In this document: positions 26,450 to 34,362 of the stretch, one piece after another
Numbering within the stretch: position 1 is the stretch's first letter
Layout of the letters: each line of letters opens with the position of its first letter
Source: Helicobacter sp.
GTDB lineage: Bacteria; Campylobacterota; Campylobacteria; Campylobacterales; Helicobacteraceae
Reading direction: 5' to 3'
DNA length: 61,119 nt
Assembly: GCF_014799995.1 (NCBI RefSeq)
Contig: NZ_JAAVGY010000043.1
Coordinates: 1-61,119, forward strand
Program-made: the position numbers and the translations under genes
Notes under the pieces: generated by a model
The model's input: only the letters and a program-made list of their open reading frames with translations
Told to the model about the DNA's origin: nothing
The model's database searches: none

Positions 26450-26680
26450 TTACCCCAGCACTCTTTTAACTTCAATTGCATTCGCTTCATCGGCACGCAA
26501 GACAATGCAATTTCTATCAAGCTCAACAAGAATGGTAGAACCACCCAAAGAAGTCTCAAGTTTTTTGATTTGTTTTGCTTTCGAGATTCCAAAGCTAAAG
26601 AATCTATCGCGCAATTGCTCATCAACTCCCAAATGCGTAATAATACCGTATTCTCCATCTTTAAGCGCGTTGATTGTCAT
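26450..26680 (-). CDS. feoA: Ferrous iron transport accessory protein FeoA
   Basis: A small SH3-like cytoplasmic protein that assists FeoB. The 76 residues have the FeoA pattern LKDGEYGIITHLGVDEQLRDRFFSFGISK followed by GGSTILVELDRNCIVLRADEANAIEV. It lies 2 bases upstream of feoB, behind a Fur-like palindrome. The quoted segments together cover most of the protein. Confidence 0.92.
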   Translation of the reverse strand: MTINALKDGEYGIITHLGVDEQLRDRFFSFGISKAKQIKKLETSLGGSTILVELDRNCIVLRADEANAIEVKRVLG

Positions 26681-26755
26681 TTTAAGCTCCCACTTGAATC
26701 TTTATAAATTATGCTTCAAATTTTAGCTTTTAGAAAGTTAAAGCAATATTAAAAT

Positions 26756-26775
26756 TGATTATCATTTTATAATCA
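26756..26775 (-). promoter_or_regulatory. Fur-like operator upstream of feoAB
   Basis: A perfect 7-base inverted repeat, TGATTAT-N6-ATAATCA, lies 76 bases upstream of the feoA start. It matches the AT-rich ATAATCATTATT character of Fur boxes, and feoB is a known Fur target in epsilonproteobacteria. A TAAAAT-like -10 lies between it and feoA. Binding here is inferred. Confidence 0.55.
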
Positions 26776-26867
26776 TCTATTTTAATTGATAGCAAACAAT
26801 CATTCTTACACGCAACATATGAGGATTAAAATATGAAAGTTTAATTGGGATTATCTGTAATTTATAA

Positions 26868-27419
26868 TCAAATCTCTTCTGCCCATTTTAAAATGGTGTC
26901 TTTTTGAGAGATGAAATTATCAAAGTGATGCGAGCCACCCTCTTCAATGATAAGTTTAGAATCTTTAAATTTCTGCGCTGCGATTCTGTAATCCAACACT
27001 TGGTCGCCACTCTGCAAAAGCACGCAGTAAAGCTCTGGCATAATAGAATCCACAAAATATTGCTTAAGACTCTCTACTAAATCTAAACTCCAAAAAAATG
27101 AGCTTTGATTATAGGGAACATAGATTCGCCCAATTGCTGGCAACAAAGTCCTATAAGCGTCAATTACTGGATTAATCAAAACAGCTTTTAGATTGTATTT
27201 TTGAGCTAAAAATGTCGCGTAATAACCGCCAAGCGAACTACCCACAAGGCAAATCTTATGCGCTTGAGAATGTTTCAAGATTAACGATTCTATAAGGCTA
27301 ATTGCCAAAGTAGGCACATAAGGGAGATTTGGAGTGAGTGCATTAGGGGCAAAAGCCGCTATTTGCTTGCCTTTATAACATAGTCCCACACTACGAAATC
27401 CGTGCAAATACAGCAGCAC
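26868..27419 (-). CDS. YqiA-like alpha/beta-hydrolase esterase
   Basis: A 183-residue small alpha/beta-hydrolase. The N-terminus LLYLHGFRS contains the oxyanion-hole HG. The nucleophile elbow is LVGSSLGGYYATFLA (Ser near residue 62). A likely Asp follows LLQSGDQVLDY, and the catalytic His is in GGSHHFDNF. This matches the YqiA/UPF0227 esterase group. The start is a GTG at 27419 with AGGG 8 bases upstream. It follows tpx by 17 bases on the same strand. The substrate is unknown. Confidence 0.85.
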   Translation of the reverse strand: MLLYLHGFRSVGLCYKGKQIAAFAPNALTPNLPYVPTLAISLIESLILKHSQAHKICLVGSSLGGYYATFLAQKYNLKAVLINPVIDAYRTLLPAIGRIYVPYNQSSFFWSLDLVESLKQYFVDSIMPELYCVLLQSGDQVLDYRIAAQKFKDSKLIIEEGGSHHFDNFISQKDTILKWAEEI

Positions 27420-27436
27420 TTTGACGCCCTATTAAA

Positions 27437-27931
27437 TTATTTGACAGCTTTTAGTGCTGCTTCATAATTTGGCTCACTTGTAATTTCGCTCACGATTTCT
27501 TTATGGACAATCTCACCTTCAGGATTGACGACAAAAACCGCACGCGTCAATAAACCCTCTAACGGAGAACCCGCCAAAACTACGCCATAAGAATCGCCGA
27601 AGTCTTTGTGTCTAAAATCACTCAAGGCAGTTACATTTTCAATTCCCTCCGTAGAGCAAAATCTACCTTGTGCGAAAGGAAGGTCAAGAGAGACGACAAA
27701 AACTTGTGTATTGGGAATATCTGCGGCTTTTTCATTAAATTTGCGTGTTTGTGTCGCACAAACTCCTGTATCTAGGGAAGGCACAACATTAATGATTTGA
27801 TATTTGCCACTTGCACCTCCTACACTTTTAACGCTCAAATCCCCTGCGACTAAATCTACCTTTGGAGCTTTATCGCCAATTTTAACTTCTTTACCCGCAA
27901 GTGTTACTGCGCTACCTTTGAAAGTTACCAT
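27437..27931 (-). CDS. tpx: Thiol peroxidase Tpx
   Basis: Tpx is an atypical two-cysteine peroxiredoxin that reduces lipid hydroperoxides with thioredoxin. The peroxidatic Cys is in VPSLDTGVCATQTRKF (near residue 60), and the resolving Cys in GRFCSTEG (near 94), with the usual spacing. The N-terminus VTFKGSAVTLAGKEVKIGD is typical. Length 164 is normal. The ATG has AAGGA 6 bases upstream. Confidence 0.96.
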   Translation of the reverse strand: MVTFKGSAVTLAGKEVKIGDKAPKVDLVAGDLSVKSVGGASGKYQIINVVPSLDTGVCATQTRKFNEKAADIPNTQVFVVSLDLPFAQGRFCSTEGIENVTALSDFRHKDFGDSYGVVLAGSPLEGLLTRAVFVVNPEGEIVHKEIVSEITSEPNYEAALKAVK

Positions 27932-27999
27932 TTTGTTTCCTTAAAAAATATTTTTGTAAATTGAGTGTTTATTATTAAATAACGAAACTAAATTTTAGA

Positions 28000-29055
28000 T
28001 TAAAATGTTTCAATTCTTGGACGCGTTTGCAAAGAATTAATGGAATCAAATTCCTTGCGCTGATAAGATTCTATTGCTACGCGTCCAATCATTGCTGCAT
28101 TATCAGAACAAAATTCAAGTGGAGAGAGTAATAATGTAACACCATAATTCTCACATATTTTTGCGATTCTCTCTCGTAATGCTAGATTTGCACTTGCCCC
28201 ACCAACGATTCCGAAATACTTCCATTGGTTAGAGCTAATGGAATTTTGTGCAAAAAATATTTTGCATTTTTGCACCAAATGCGTGATAGCCGAATCCTGA
28301 AAGCTTGCACATAAATTTACTTTAAATTCCTCGCTTAAGATTCCTTGCGATTCCTTTTCTTTTTCTATTTGCATTCTCACTGCATTCTTTAGTCCAGAAA
28401 AGCTAAACGCATATTGTCGCTTATCACGCAAGGGAATAGGAAAAACAAAAGAATCGCATAAGCCTTTCTGCGCATAAGATTCCACGATTGGACCTCCGGG
28501 ATAGCCCAAAGAGAGCATTTTAGCTACTTTATCAAAGCTTTCGCCAAAGCTATCATCTAAACTTCGTGCCTTGATTTCAATTTGATGAAAGGAATGTGCT
28601 TCAAGCAGCATTGTATGCCCTCCCGAAACCAAAAGCACACCCAAAGGAAAACAAGCATCGCATTCCAAAAATAGAGAATACAAATGTCCTTTGAGATGAT
28701 TAACGCCAATCAACGGGAGATTTAATGCAAAACAAAGAGATTTTGCCATCATTAAACCCTCCAATAAAGTAATGTTTAAACCCGGCTCTGTGGTAACAGC
28801 AATGGCTTTTAAGTCTTTGAAGTAAGGTTTGACCTTTTCTAGGATATGCGGTAATGCTTCTGCGTGTAATCGGCTTGCGAGCTCTGGCACGACACCGCCA
28901 AAGGCGGTATGTTGCTTCTCTTGAGAGATTTTCTGATGAAAGATTAGATGCTTGGAATCTATTTGAGTAAGTGCGATAGAACTATCATCACAACTACTCT
29001 CAATGCTTAAAATAAGCCCGTCCAAAGATTCTTTCACGCTTTTATGCGTTCTCAT
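28000..29055 (-). CDS. tsaD: tRNA N6-adenosine threonylcarbamoyltransferase TsaD
   Basis: TsaD transfers the threonylcarbamoyl group in t6A37 synthesis. ASKHA-fold motifs are present: ILSIESSCDDSSIALT, GGVVPELASRLHAEAL (the metal His is in HAEAL), VNHLKGHLYS, LVSGGHTMLLEA, DSFGESFDKVAKMLSLGYPGG, VGGASANLALRE, and DNAAMIGRVA. Length 351 is slightly longer than average. The ATG at 29055 overlaps the preceding gene by 14 bases; an internal GTG is an alternative start. Confidence 0.95.
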   Translation of the reverse strand: MRTHKSVKESLDGLILSIESSCDDSSIALTQIDSKHLIFHQKISQEKQHTAFGGVVPELASRLHAEALPHILEKVKPYFKDLKAIAVTTEPGLNITLLEGLMMAKSLCFALNLPLIGVNHLKGHLYSLFLECDACFPLGVLLVSGGHTMLLEAHSFHQIEIKARSLDDSFGESFDKVAKMLSLGYPGGPIVESYAQKGLCDSFVFPIPLRDKRQYAFSFSGLKNAVRMQIEKEKESQGILSEEFKVNLCASFQDSAITHLVQKCKIFFAQNSISSNQWKYFGIVGGASANLALRERIAKICENYGVTLLLSPLEFCSDNAAMIGRVAIESYQRKEFDSINSLQTRPRIETF

Positions 29056-29665
29056 CTAGGACATTGACGCCCAAACTTGCTAGTTTTTTATCTACCTTTT
29101 CTAATGCTTTTTCCAATGTTTCTTTGCTAATGTCTGGCAAATTACCTCCCCAAGACCTCTCTGCTTGATTGTATCCTCTGATGATTCCCTCTCTACCTGC
29201 TTTGAGTTTTTCAATATCATCTCCCGCGCCTGCTAAAACAAAATCTGCGATTCTATCAGAAGTTTTTGCAACACCAAAGAATCCGTCTTCTGCAATCAGT
29301 GCTTTTGCTTCATCTTGAGTTAATTGCTGAATGGGCTTGCCATCATAACCGATAGAGCTTAAATCCAAGCCATTAAGGATATTATTAAGTTTGAATGGGT
29401 CGTTCATTGCACTTGTACCCATTCCAAAGAGTCCATTTTGTGAAGAGAAGTTTGTATCACTTGAAATCGTAATGTTCATTTGGAATTGCACAATATAACT
29501 CATCATTAAAGATTTTGCATCAACTTTTGACGCTGCTTCTTGAATGCTTTTGTTTCTATCTTCCGCAGAAGTCTCATCTTGTTTAAGCGGATTAGAACTC
29601 ATTGCGCTTTGCAAATCTTGCGCATACTCAAAACTACTTTTAGAATTTACTGAATTAATTGCCAT
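29042..29665 (-). CDS. Unknown protein with C-terminal GYNQAE..WGG.LPDIS motif
   Basis: A 207-residue protein without a signal peptide or membrane segment. The N-terminal third is Ser/Asn/Ala-rich. The C-terminal part has REGIIRGYNQAERSWGGNLP with DISKETLEKALEKVDK. This motif recalls proteins often labelled hydrogenase-4 component G-like or DUF5610-like in related genomes; I regard that label as unsupported functionally. AAGGAGG 6 bases before the ATG predicts strong translation. It shares 14 bases with tsaD. A flagellar or secreted role is possible but not shown. Confidence 0.7.
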   Translation of the reverse strand: MAINSVNSKSSFEYAQDLQSAMSSNPLKQDETSAEDRNKSIQEAASKVDAKSLMMSYIVQFQMNITISSDTNFSSQNGLFGMGTSAMNDPFKLNNILNGLDLSSIGYDGKPIQQLTQDEAKALIAEDGFFGVAKTSDRIADFVLAGAGDDIEKLKAGREGIIRGYNQAERSWGGNLPDISKETLEKALEKVDKKLASLGVNVLDENA

Positions 29666-29734
29666 CTTGTCCTCCTTGACAAAAATTTAAGATATGTAAT
29701 AATATCGTCATTTTTTTAAAAAAGAGTATAGGAA

Positions 29735-30802
29735 ATGAAAAAATTTTTTGCAGAATGGGAAAAACAAGATGGAATCTTGCTATCATTCCCCCATAAAAAT
29801 TCCGATTGGAAACCTTATTTAGACGAAGTTCGTTCCACTTATTGCGAAATTATTTTTGCAATTTTGCAAGTGGAATCCTGCCTGCTTGTATGTGAAAACA
29901 AAAAATCTACCAAAGATTATGTGGAAAATTATTTCAGCCAAAAACATTGGAATCCTAAGCTATTGGCAAATTTATACTACATAGAGATTCCTAGTAATGA
30001 CACTTGGGCGCGCGACTTTGGAGGCATTACCATTGCCAAAAATGACAAAAATATCGTGCTTGACTTTGGATTTAATGGTTGGGGATTAAAGTTTGCTTCT
30101 AATTTTGATAACAAAATCACACGCCAACTCGCCAAACTTAAAATCTTCCAAACCATTAAAACTGAAAAATTAATTTTGGAGGGCGGAAGCATTGAAAGCA
30201 ATGGAGCAGGAATCCTACTCACCAATACACAATGCTTGCTAGAGGGAAATCGTAATCCATTTTATTCTCAAAAACAACTTGAAAAAGAGCTTAAAAAGTC
30301 CTTAGGGATTCAAAAGATTCTATGGCTCACAAGTGGCTATTTAAGCGGAGATGATACAGATAGTCATATTGACACCCTTGCGCGTTTCGTGGATAAACAG
30401 ACGATTGTTTATGTGGATTGTAAGGACGAAAACGATACGCATTACCCCGCACTTTTAAAAATGAAGCAAGAATTAAAAAGTCTGCGAGACTTAAAAGGCA
30501 ATCCTTTCAAATTAGTTGCATTACCTTTTGTTGGCGCAAAATATTATGATAACGAGCGTTTGCCCGCTACTTATGCAAATTTTTTATTTTTAAACAAAAC
30601 AATTTTGCTCCCCATTTATCAAGATTCCAATGACGCATTGGCAATAAAGATTCTGCAAAAGGCTTGCCCAAAACATAAAATTATCCCAATAGATTGTTCG
30701 GTTTTAATAAGACAACACGGCAGCCTGCATTGCATTAGTATGCAGTTTCCTAAAAACACATTAAACTTCAAAGCCTTAAAGAATCTCCAAAAAAGATTGT
30801 AA
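29735..30802 (+). CDS. aguA: Agmatine deiminase (peptidyl-arginine deiminase family)
   Basis: AguA converts agmatine to N-carbamoylputrescine plus ammonia in polyamine metabolism. The guanidino-modifying fold residues are visible: NDTWARDFGG (Asp), LILEGGSIESNG (Glu), GDDTDSHIDTLARF (catalytic Asp and His), and the C-terminal HGSLHCISMQFP with the nucleophilic Cys. Length 355 is typical. HP0049 of H. pylori is the same family. It is divergent from the unknown gene at 29042-29665 and followed by tRNA-Leu. Confidence 0.92.
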   Translation: MKKFFAEWEKQDGILLSFPHKNSDWKPYLDEVRSTYCEIIFAILQVESCLLVCENKKSTKDYVENYFSQKHWNPKLLANLYYIEIPSNDTWARDFGGITIAKNDKNIVLDFGFNGWGLKFASNFDNKITRQLAKLKIFQTIKTEKLILEGGSIESNGAGILLTNTQCLLEGNRNPFYSQKQLEKELKKSLGIQKILWLTSGYLSGDDTDSHIDTLARFVDKQTIVYVDCKDENDTHYPALLKMKQELKSLRDLKGNPFKLVALPFVGAKYYDNERLPATYANFLFLNKTILLPIYQDSNDALAIKILQKACPKHKIIPIDCSVLIRQHGSLHCISMQFPKNTLNFKALKNLQKRL

Positions 30803-30824
30803 AGTTATATTAAGAATATTTTAG

Positions 30825-30830
30825 TAAAAT
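30825..30830 (+). promoter_or_regulatory. Candidate -10 (TAAAAT) for tRNA-Leu
   Basis: TAAAAT in an AT-rich stretch lies 18 bases before the tRNA 5' end, which is suitable for a short leader. Confidence 0.35.
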
Positions 30831-30847
30831 TTCGCTCTATTTTTATT

Positions 30848-30932
30848 GCGGAAATGGCGAAACTGGCAGACGCACTAGACTTAGGATCTAGCGCCGCAAG
30901 GCATGGAGGTTCAAGTCCTCTTTTCCGCACCA
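30848..30932 (+). tRNA. tRNA-Leu (anticodon UAG)
   Basis: The 85-base sequence folds as a class II tRNA. The acceptor stem GCGGAAA pairs with TTTCCGC at the 3' end. The anticodon loop CTTAGGA (anticodon TAG) sits on the stem CTAGA/TCTAG. A long variable arm and the T-loop GGTTCAAGTCC follow. The CCA end is encoded (30930-30932). Confidence 0.95.
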
Positions 30933-30957
30933 TTCTTAACTTTATAAAGACAATAAT

Positions 30958-31924
30958 ATGGTATCACAAAATCTCACTTCATTAAAAGAATCTTTAGATT
31001 TTCTTGCTTTACAAATGAAACAAAACAACTTGCTTCAAAATCAAATTTTAATGTCTCAAATCATTACCAATGCAAAAATAAATAAAAAAGACAAACAAAC
31101 CCTCTTGCTTTTATTGCAAGATAGAGACAGAAACTATCTCCGAATTAATCACAACACACAAGTCTATACAAGAATCAAAGAATATTTAGAGATTCTACGT
31201 CCTCTTAAATGCCACCGTGATACACTTGTTAGAATCGGTGGAGAAAATGACGGAGGATATGTTATGTGTCGTTCTCTCTTAAAAATGGGGGGGGGGGCAG
31301 AATAAAGTCCTCGCTAAAGCCATTTCGCTAGGTGTATCAGACTACTCTCCTTGGGATTTGGAGATGGCAGAGCTTGGCTATGAAGTCATAGAATACGATG
31401 GAAGCATTGCACATTCACCCTACACGCATCCAAACATTACTTTTCACAAAAAATTCATTGCGGCACACGATAGCGATTCCACCATTACACTAGATACACT
31501 CATTAAGGATAATCAGCTAGATTCCACACAAGCAAATATCCTGCAAATTGATATTGAAAATGCAGAATGGGAAATGCTAGAGGGAATCAAGATAGAATCT
31601 CTCGCACAGAATTTTGCACAAGTGATTTTTGAATTTCACGGCTGCAATCCAGAGGAAAGAGAGGGATTCCACCAAAGAATCACACAACTTAAAACTTTAA
31701 ATCAGCACTTTTGCCCTATTCACTTGCACTTCAATAATCACGGCAAAATCTTTTATTCTAAAGGCTTATTTTTCAGCACCTCCGTAGAGGTGAGCTACAT
31801 TAACCGCAAACATTTAAAGGATTTAGGCTTCAATGCAAACCAAAAAATAGAACAAGGGATTCTAAAAGATTTAGATTCCCCCACTTGGTTACCAAATCCA
31901 GAGATTCCGATTCGTTTTTCATAA
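30958..31924 (+). CDS. Phase-variable FkbM-like methyltransferase, currently OFF
   Basis: Two adjacent frames form one gene broken at a G11 tract (31287-31297). The first frame (115 codons) starts at ATG 30958 and ends just after the tract (MGGGAE then stop). The second continues from 31298 (QNKVLAKAISLG) to 31924. Losing one G (G10) would give a 321-residue protein. It contains RIGGENDGGYVM before the tract, then LQIDIENAEWEMLEGI and VIFEFHG after it. That pattern fits FkbM-family SAM methyltransferases of the kind found at glycan loci in Campylobacter and Helicobacter. The first 75 residues are a helical, Gln/Asn-rich extension. The substrate is unknown. Confidence 0.82.
31287..31297 (+). 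repeat. G11 homopolymer, phase-variation switch
   Basis: Eleven G residues (the first is the G of an internal ATG) interrupt the FkbM-like gene. G10 or G13 would restore the frame. Such tracts mutate by slipped-strand mispairing. Confidence 0.9.
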
Positions 31925-31954
31925 GCCTTTGAATCAGTCAAATTTATAGAATCT

Positions 31955-32749
31955 TTATTCTACAATTCTCCCGCTATGCGTATAGACATTTGCCTTATTC
32001 CCACGCGCAAAGCCTACAAGCGTTACTCCTGTCTCCTGTGCAGCCTTGACACCCATAAAAGTTGCCGCCGCCTTAGAAATGACAATGGGAATATTATGCA
32101 TTACCGCTTTAATCACCATTTCAAGCGATAATCTCCCACTCACATAAAGCACCGCATCACGTGTATCCAATCCTTGCAAACGCGCCTTTCCCATTACTTT
32201 ATCAATCGCATTATGTCGTCCAATATCCTCGCAAATCAATGAAGAATCTCTCAACAACAACATCGCCTTATGCACACAGCCTGTTTTCTCAAACCATTCA
32301 CTTGGCTTCTCAAAACATCGCAAATGCGAGAAAATCTCACTACAAGAAATCTTTCTATCCGATTCCACAAATTTCTCTATAATGTGTCCCTCTAAATTTC
32401 CAGCCACTCCTACACAACAACCAGAAGTAAGCGTTTTTTCGCGAAAGAGATTATGCAGATTTTCCTCAATAATTTCTGCCTCTATTGCGACAGATTTTCC
32501 GTCTTTAGCAATCTCTAAATGCCGAATCTGTGAAATATCATTAATCACACCCTCACTTATCAAAAACCCAACAATATGGCAATCCTGCTCTTGTGGGATA
32601 CTCATAACTGAAAGTAACTTCTTGCCATTAAGGTAAAACGCAATGCGTTCCTCTGCTATAACACAATCTTCAACGAAATTGAGAGACTCCCCCCCAAATC
32701 CATTGGGAGAGATTTTCTCAATTTTTAATGCTTTATAATAGGATTCCAT
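31955..32749 (-). CDS. fdhD: Formate dehydrogenase accessory sulfurtransferase FdhD
   Basis: FdhD carries sulfur from a cysteine desulfurase to the bis-MGD cofactor of FdhA, which formate dehydrogenase needs for activity. The sulfur-carrying loop is TSGCCVG (Cys pair near residue 112). IGRHNAIDKVMGKA and SGRLSLEMVIKA are typical. Length 264 is normal. It is the last gene of the fdh operon, and its ATG overlaps the fdhC stop (TAATG). A G7 run near codons 17-20 could be slippage-prone. Confidence 0.94.
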   Translation of the reverse strand: MESYYKALKIEKISPNGFGGESLNFVEDCVIAEERIAFYLNGKKLLSVMSIPQEQDCHIVGFLISEGVINDISQIRHLEIAKDGKSVAIEAEIIEENLHNLFREKTLTSGCCVGVAGNLEGHIIEKFVESDRKISCSEIFSHLRCFEKPSEWFEKTGCVHKAMLLLRDSSLICEDIGRHNAIDKVMGKARLQGLDTRDAVLYVSGRLSLEMVIKAVMHNIPIVISKAAATFMGVKAAQETGVTLVGFARGNKANVYTHSGRIVE

Positions 32750-33708
32750 TATGCTGCATTTAATTCTTTGTAATAATAACTATGCAAAATCGCAATTTCT
32801 TCTTCACCCATATGTCCATCAAGGATAGAATGCAAAGCTCCCTCAATCGCAAAGACAGCCATATAAATATGGGTAATAAGCAGTGCAACGACCAAGAATC
32901 CAATACAATTATGCGCTAATGCCATCATTCTCAAAGTGTCAATATCGCTGAATTGGAAAAACATAAATGCACCTGAAATTACCATCGCAAATCCGCCAAG
33001 AGTGCAGACCCAAAACCACATTTTTTGCCCTGCATTAAACTTTCCTGCAGGGATTGGTTTTTTCTCTTTGCTTAAATATCCACCCATAATCATCAACCAT
33101 TGAATATCATAGGCTTTCGGCAAAGCACTCTTAAACCACATCAAAAACATTAAGACGCCAAAGACTGCAAAGACAACCGTTGCGATTCCATGCACATCTC
33201 TCGCAAAGCGTACCAATCCTCCCCCGCCAAGTTTGTCGCCAAACACCATTACCAAACCTGTAAGGCACAAAAGAACAAAGGGAATCGCGGCACACCAATG
33301 CACAGCAATGTTATAACTAGAAAACACGCGAATCTTCTTGCCATGATTAAATTTCTTTTGCCCGATGAGCATAAAATGCCCCAAAAAGGCTAAAGGAACT
33401 AAAATAACAAGAATCCCAAAAATCGTAGCGAAATAATGTCCTTGCAAAAGCGTAAAGATTTCGCCAAGCCCTTGAGAATTGGGCGAGCCAATACCCCAAG
33501 TTTTAATCGCCTCAACTTCTGGACCACCATAAATAAGTGGATTAGCTCGCTGCTCTGGTGTGATGAGAGCATTATTACCCTCAATGAACTCGGCATATTG
33601 CTTGCCGTCCTTGTTAGGAACGCTTGGATTTGCTGCAAAAGCAACATTAACTCCCGCTACCACAAGCATTAACATTAAGATTCTAAAGAATTTCGCAAAA
33701 TTTCTCAT
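32749..33708 (-). CDS. fdhC: Formate dehydrogenase cytochrome b subunit FdhC
   Basis: FdhC is the membrane di-haem cytochrome b that passes electrons from FdhAB to menaquinone. A signal peptide (MRNFAKFFRILMLMLVVAGV) and a periplasmic segment of about 70 residues precede four membrane helices. Candidate haem ligands are the His residues in NIAVHWCAA, DVHGIATVV, ALAHNCIGF and LLITHIYMA. I chose the ATG at 33708, which has GGGGG about 6 bases upstream. The frame upstream of it is a shadow of fdhB. Length 319 fits epsilonproteobacterial FdhC. Confidence 0.93.
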   Translation of the reverse strand: MRNFAKFFRILMLMLVVAGVNVAFAANPSVPNKDGKQYAEFIEGNNALITPEQRANPLIYGGPEVEAIKTWGIGSPNSQGLGEIFTLLQGHYFATIFGILVILVPLAFLGHFMLIGQKKFNHGKKIRVFSSYNIAVHWCAAIPFVLLCLTGLVMVFGDKLGGGGLVRFARDVHGIATVVFAVFGVLMFLMWFKSALPKAYDIQWLMIMGGYLSKEKKPIPAGKFNAGQKMWFWVCTLGGFAMVISGAFMFFQFSDIDTLRMMALAHNCIGFLVVALLITHIYMAVFAIEGALHSILDGHMGEEEIAILHSYYYKELNAA

Positions 33709-33718
33709 AGAATCCCCC

Positions 33719-34348
33719 TTAATCACCATACGCCGTTTTCCACACATTAGGCACAGCATTAGGGATATTCTCTCCGCGAACGGTTGCACGATGCGTGATG
33801 ATATTTGAAACTTCTTCGCCGCTTCCTGCAAGCAATGCCTTAGTGCTACACATACTCGCACACATTGGCACTTTGCCTTCAGCGATTCGGTTTTGTCCAT
33901 AGAGATGATATTCTGCCTCGCTATTGGTTTCTTCAGGACCTCCTGCACAGAATGTGCATTTGTCCATTGCTCCACGCGAACCAAATACGCCATTTTTAGG
34001 GAATTGTGGCGCACCAAAGGGGCACGCATAGAGACAATACCCGCAACCAATGCAGGTTTTTTTATCGTGTAGCACGATTCCATCGGCACGAATATAGAAA
34101 CAATCCACCGGACAAACTTGTGCGCAAGGCGCGTCAGCGCAATGCATACAAGCAATAGATACGGCAGTTTCTTTGCCAACAACACCCTCATTAAGCATTA
34201 CGACTCTTCGGCGATTGACACCCACAGGCAAGTGGTGCGCTTCTTTACAAGCAACATCACACCCGTGGCACTCAATACAACGATTCGTATCGCAGTAAAA
34301 TTTGACTCTTGAGAAATTCTCAAGATTACTCGGAATTGTATTACTCAT
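33719..34348 (-). CDS. fdhB: Formate dehydrogenase Fe-S subunit FdhB
   Basis: FdhB is the periplasmic four-cluster ferredoxin subunit linking FdhA to FdhC. Four Cys groups are visible: CIECHGCDVAC (residue 24 on), CMHCADAPCAQVCP, CIGCGYCLYACP, and a split group CTFC...CASMC. There is no signal peptide, so it is presumably exported piggyback with Tat-targeted FdhA. Length 209 is normal. It is the only fdhB in the operon and must serve both FdhA isoforms if both are made. Confidence 0.94.
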   Translation of the reverse strand: MSNTIPSNLENFSRVKFYCDTNRCIECHGCDVACKEAHHLPVGVNRRRVVMLNEGVVGKETAVSIACMHCADAPCAQVCPVDCFYIRADGIVLHDKKTCIGCGYCLYACPFGAPQFPKNGVFGSRGAMDKCTFCAGGPEETNSEAEYHLYGQNRIAEGKVPMCASMCSTKALLAGSGEEVSNIITHRATVRGENIPNAVPNVWKTAYGD

Positions 34349-34362
34349 TTTTTATCCTTTCT

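Noticed and set aside
26781..26867. A small gene between feoA and the YqiA-like gene
   Set aside because: The only ATG frames there have five codons or fewer. The region looks like promoter and operator sequence.
33709..34191. A longer FdhC frame extending into fdhB
   Set aside because: The extension is the out-of-frame shadow of fdhB. A proper start with GGGGG and a signal peptide exists at 33708.
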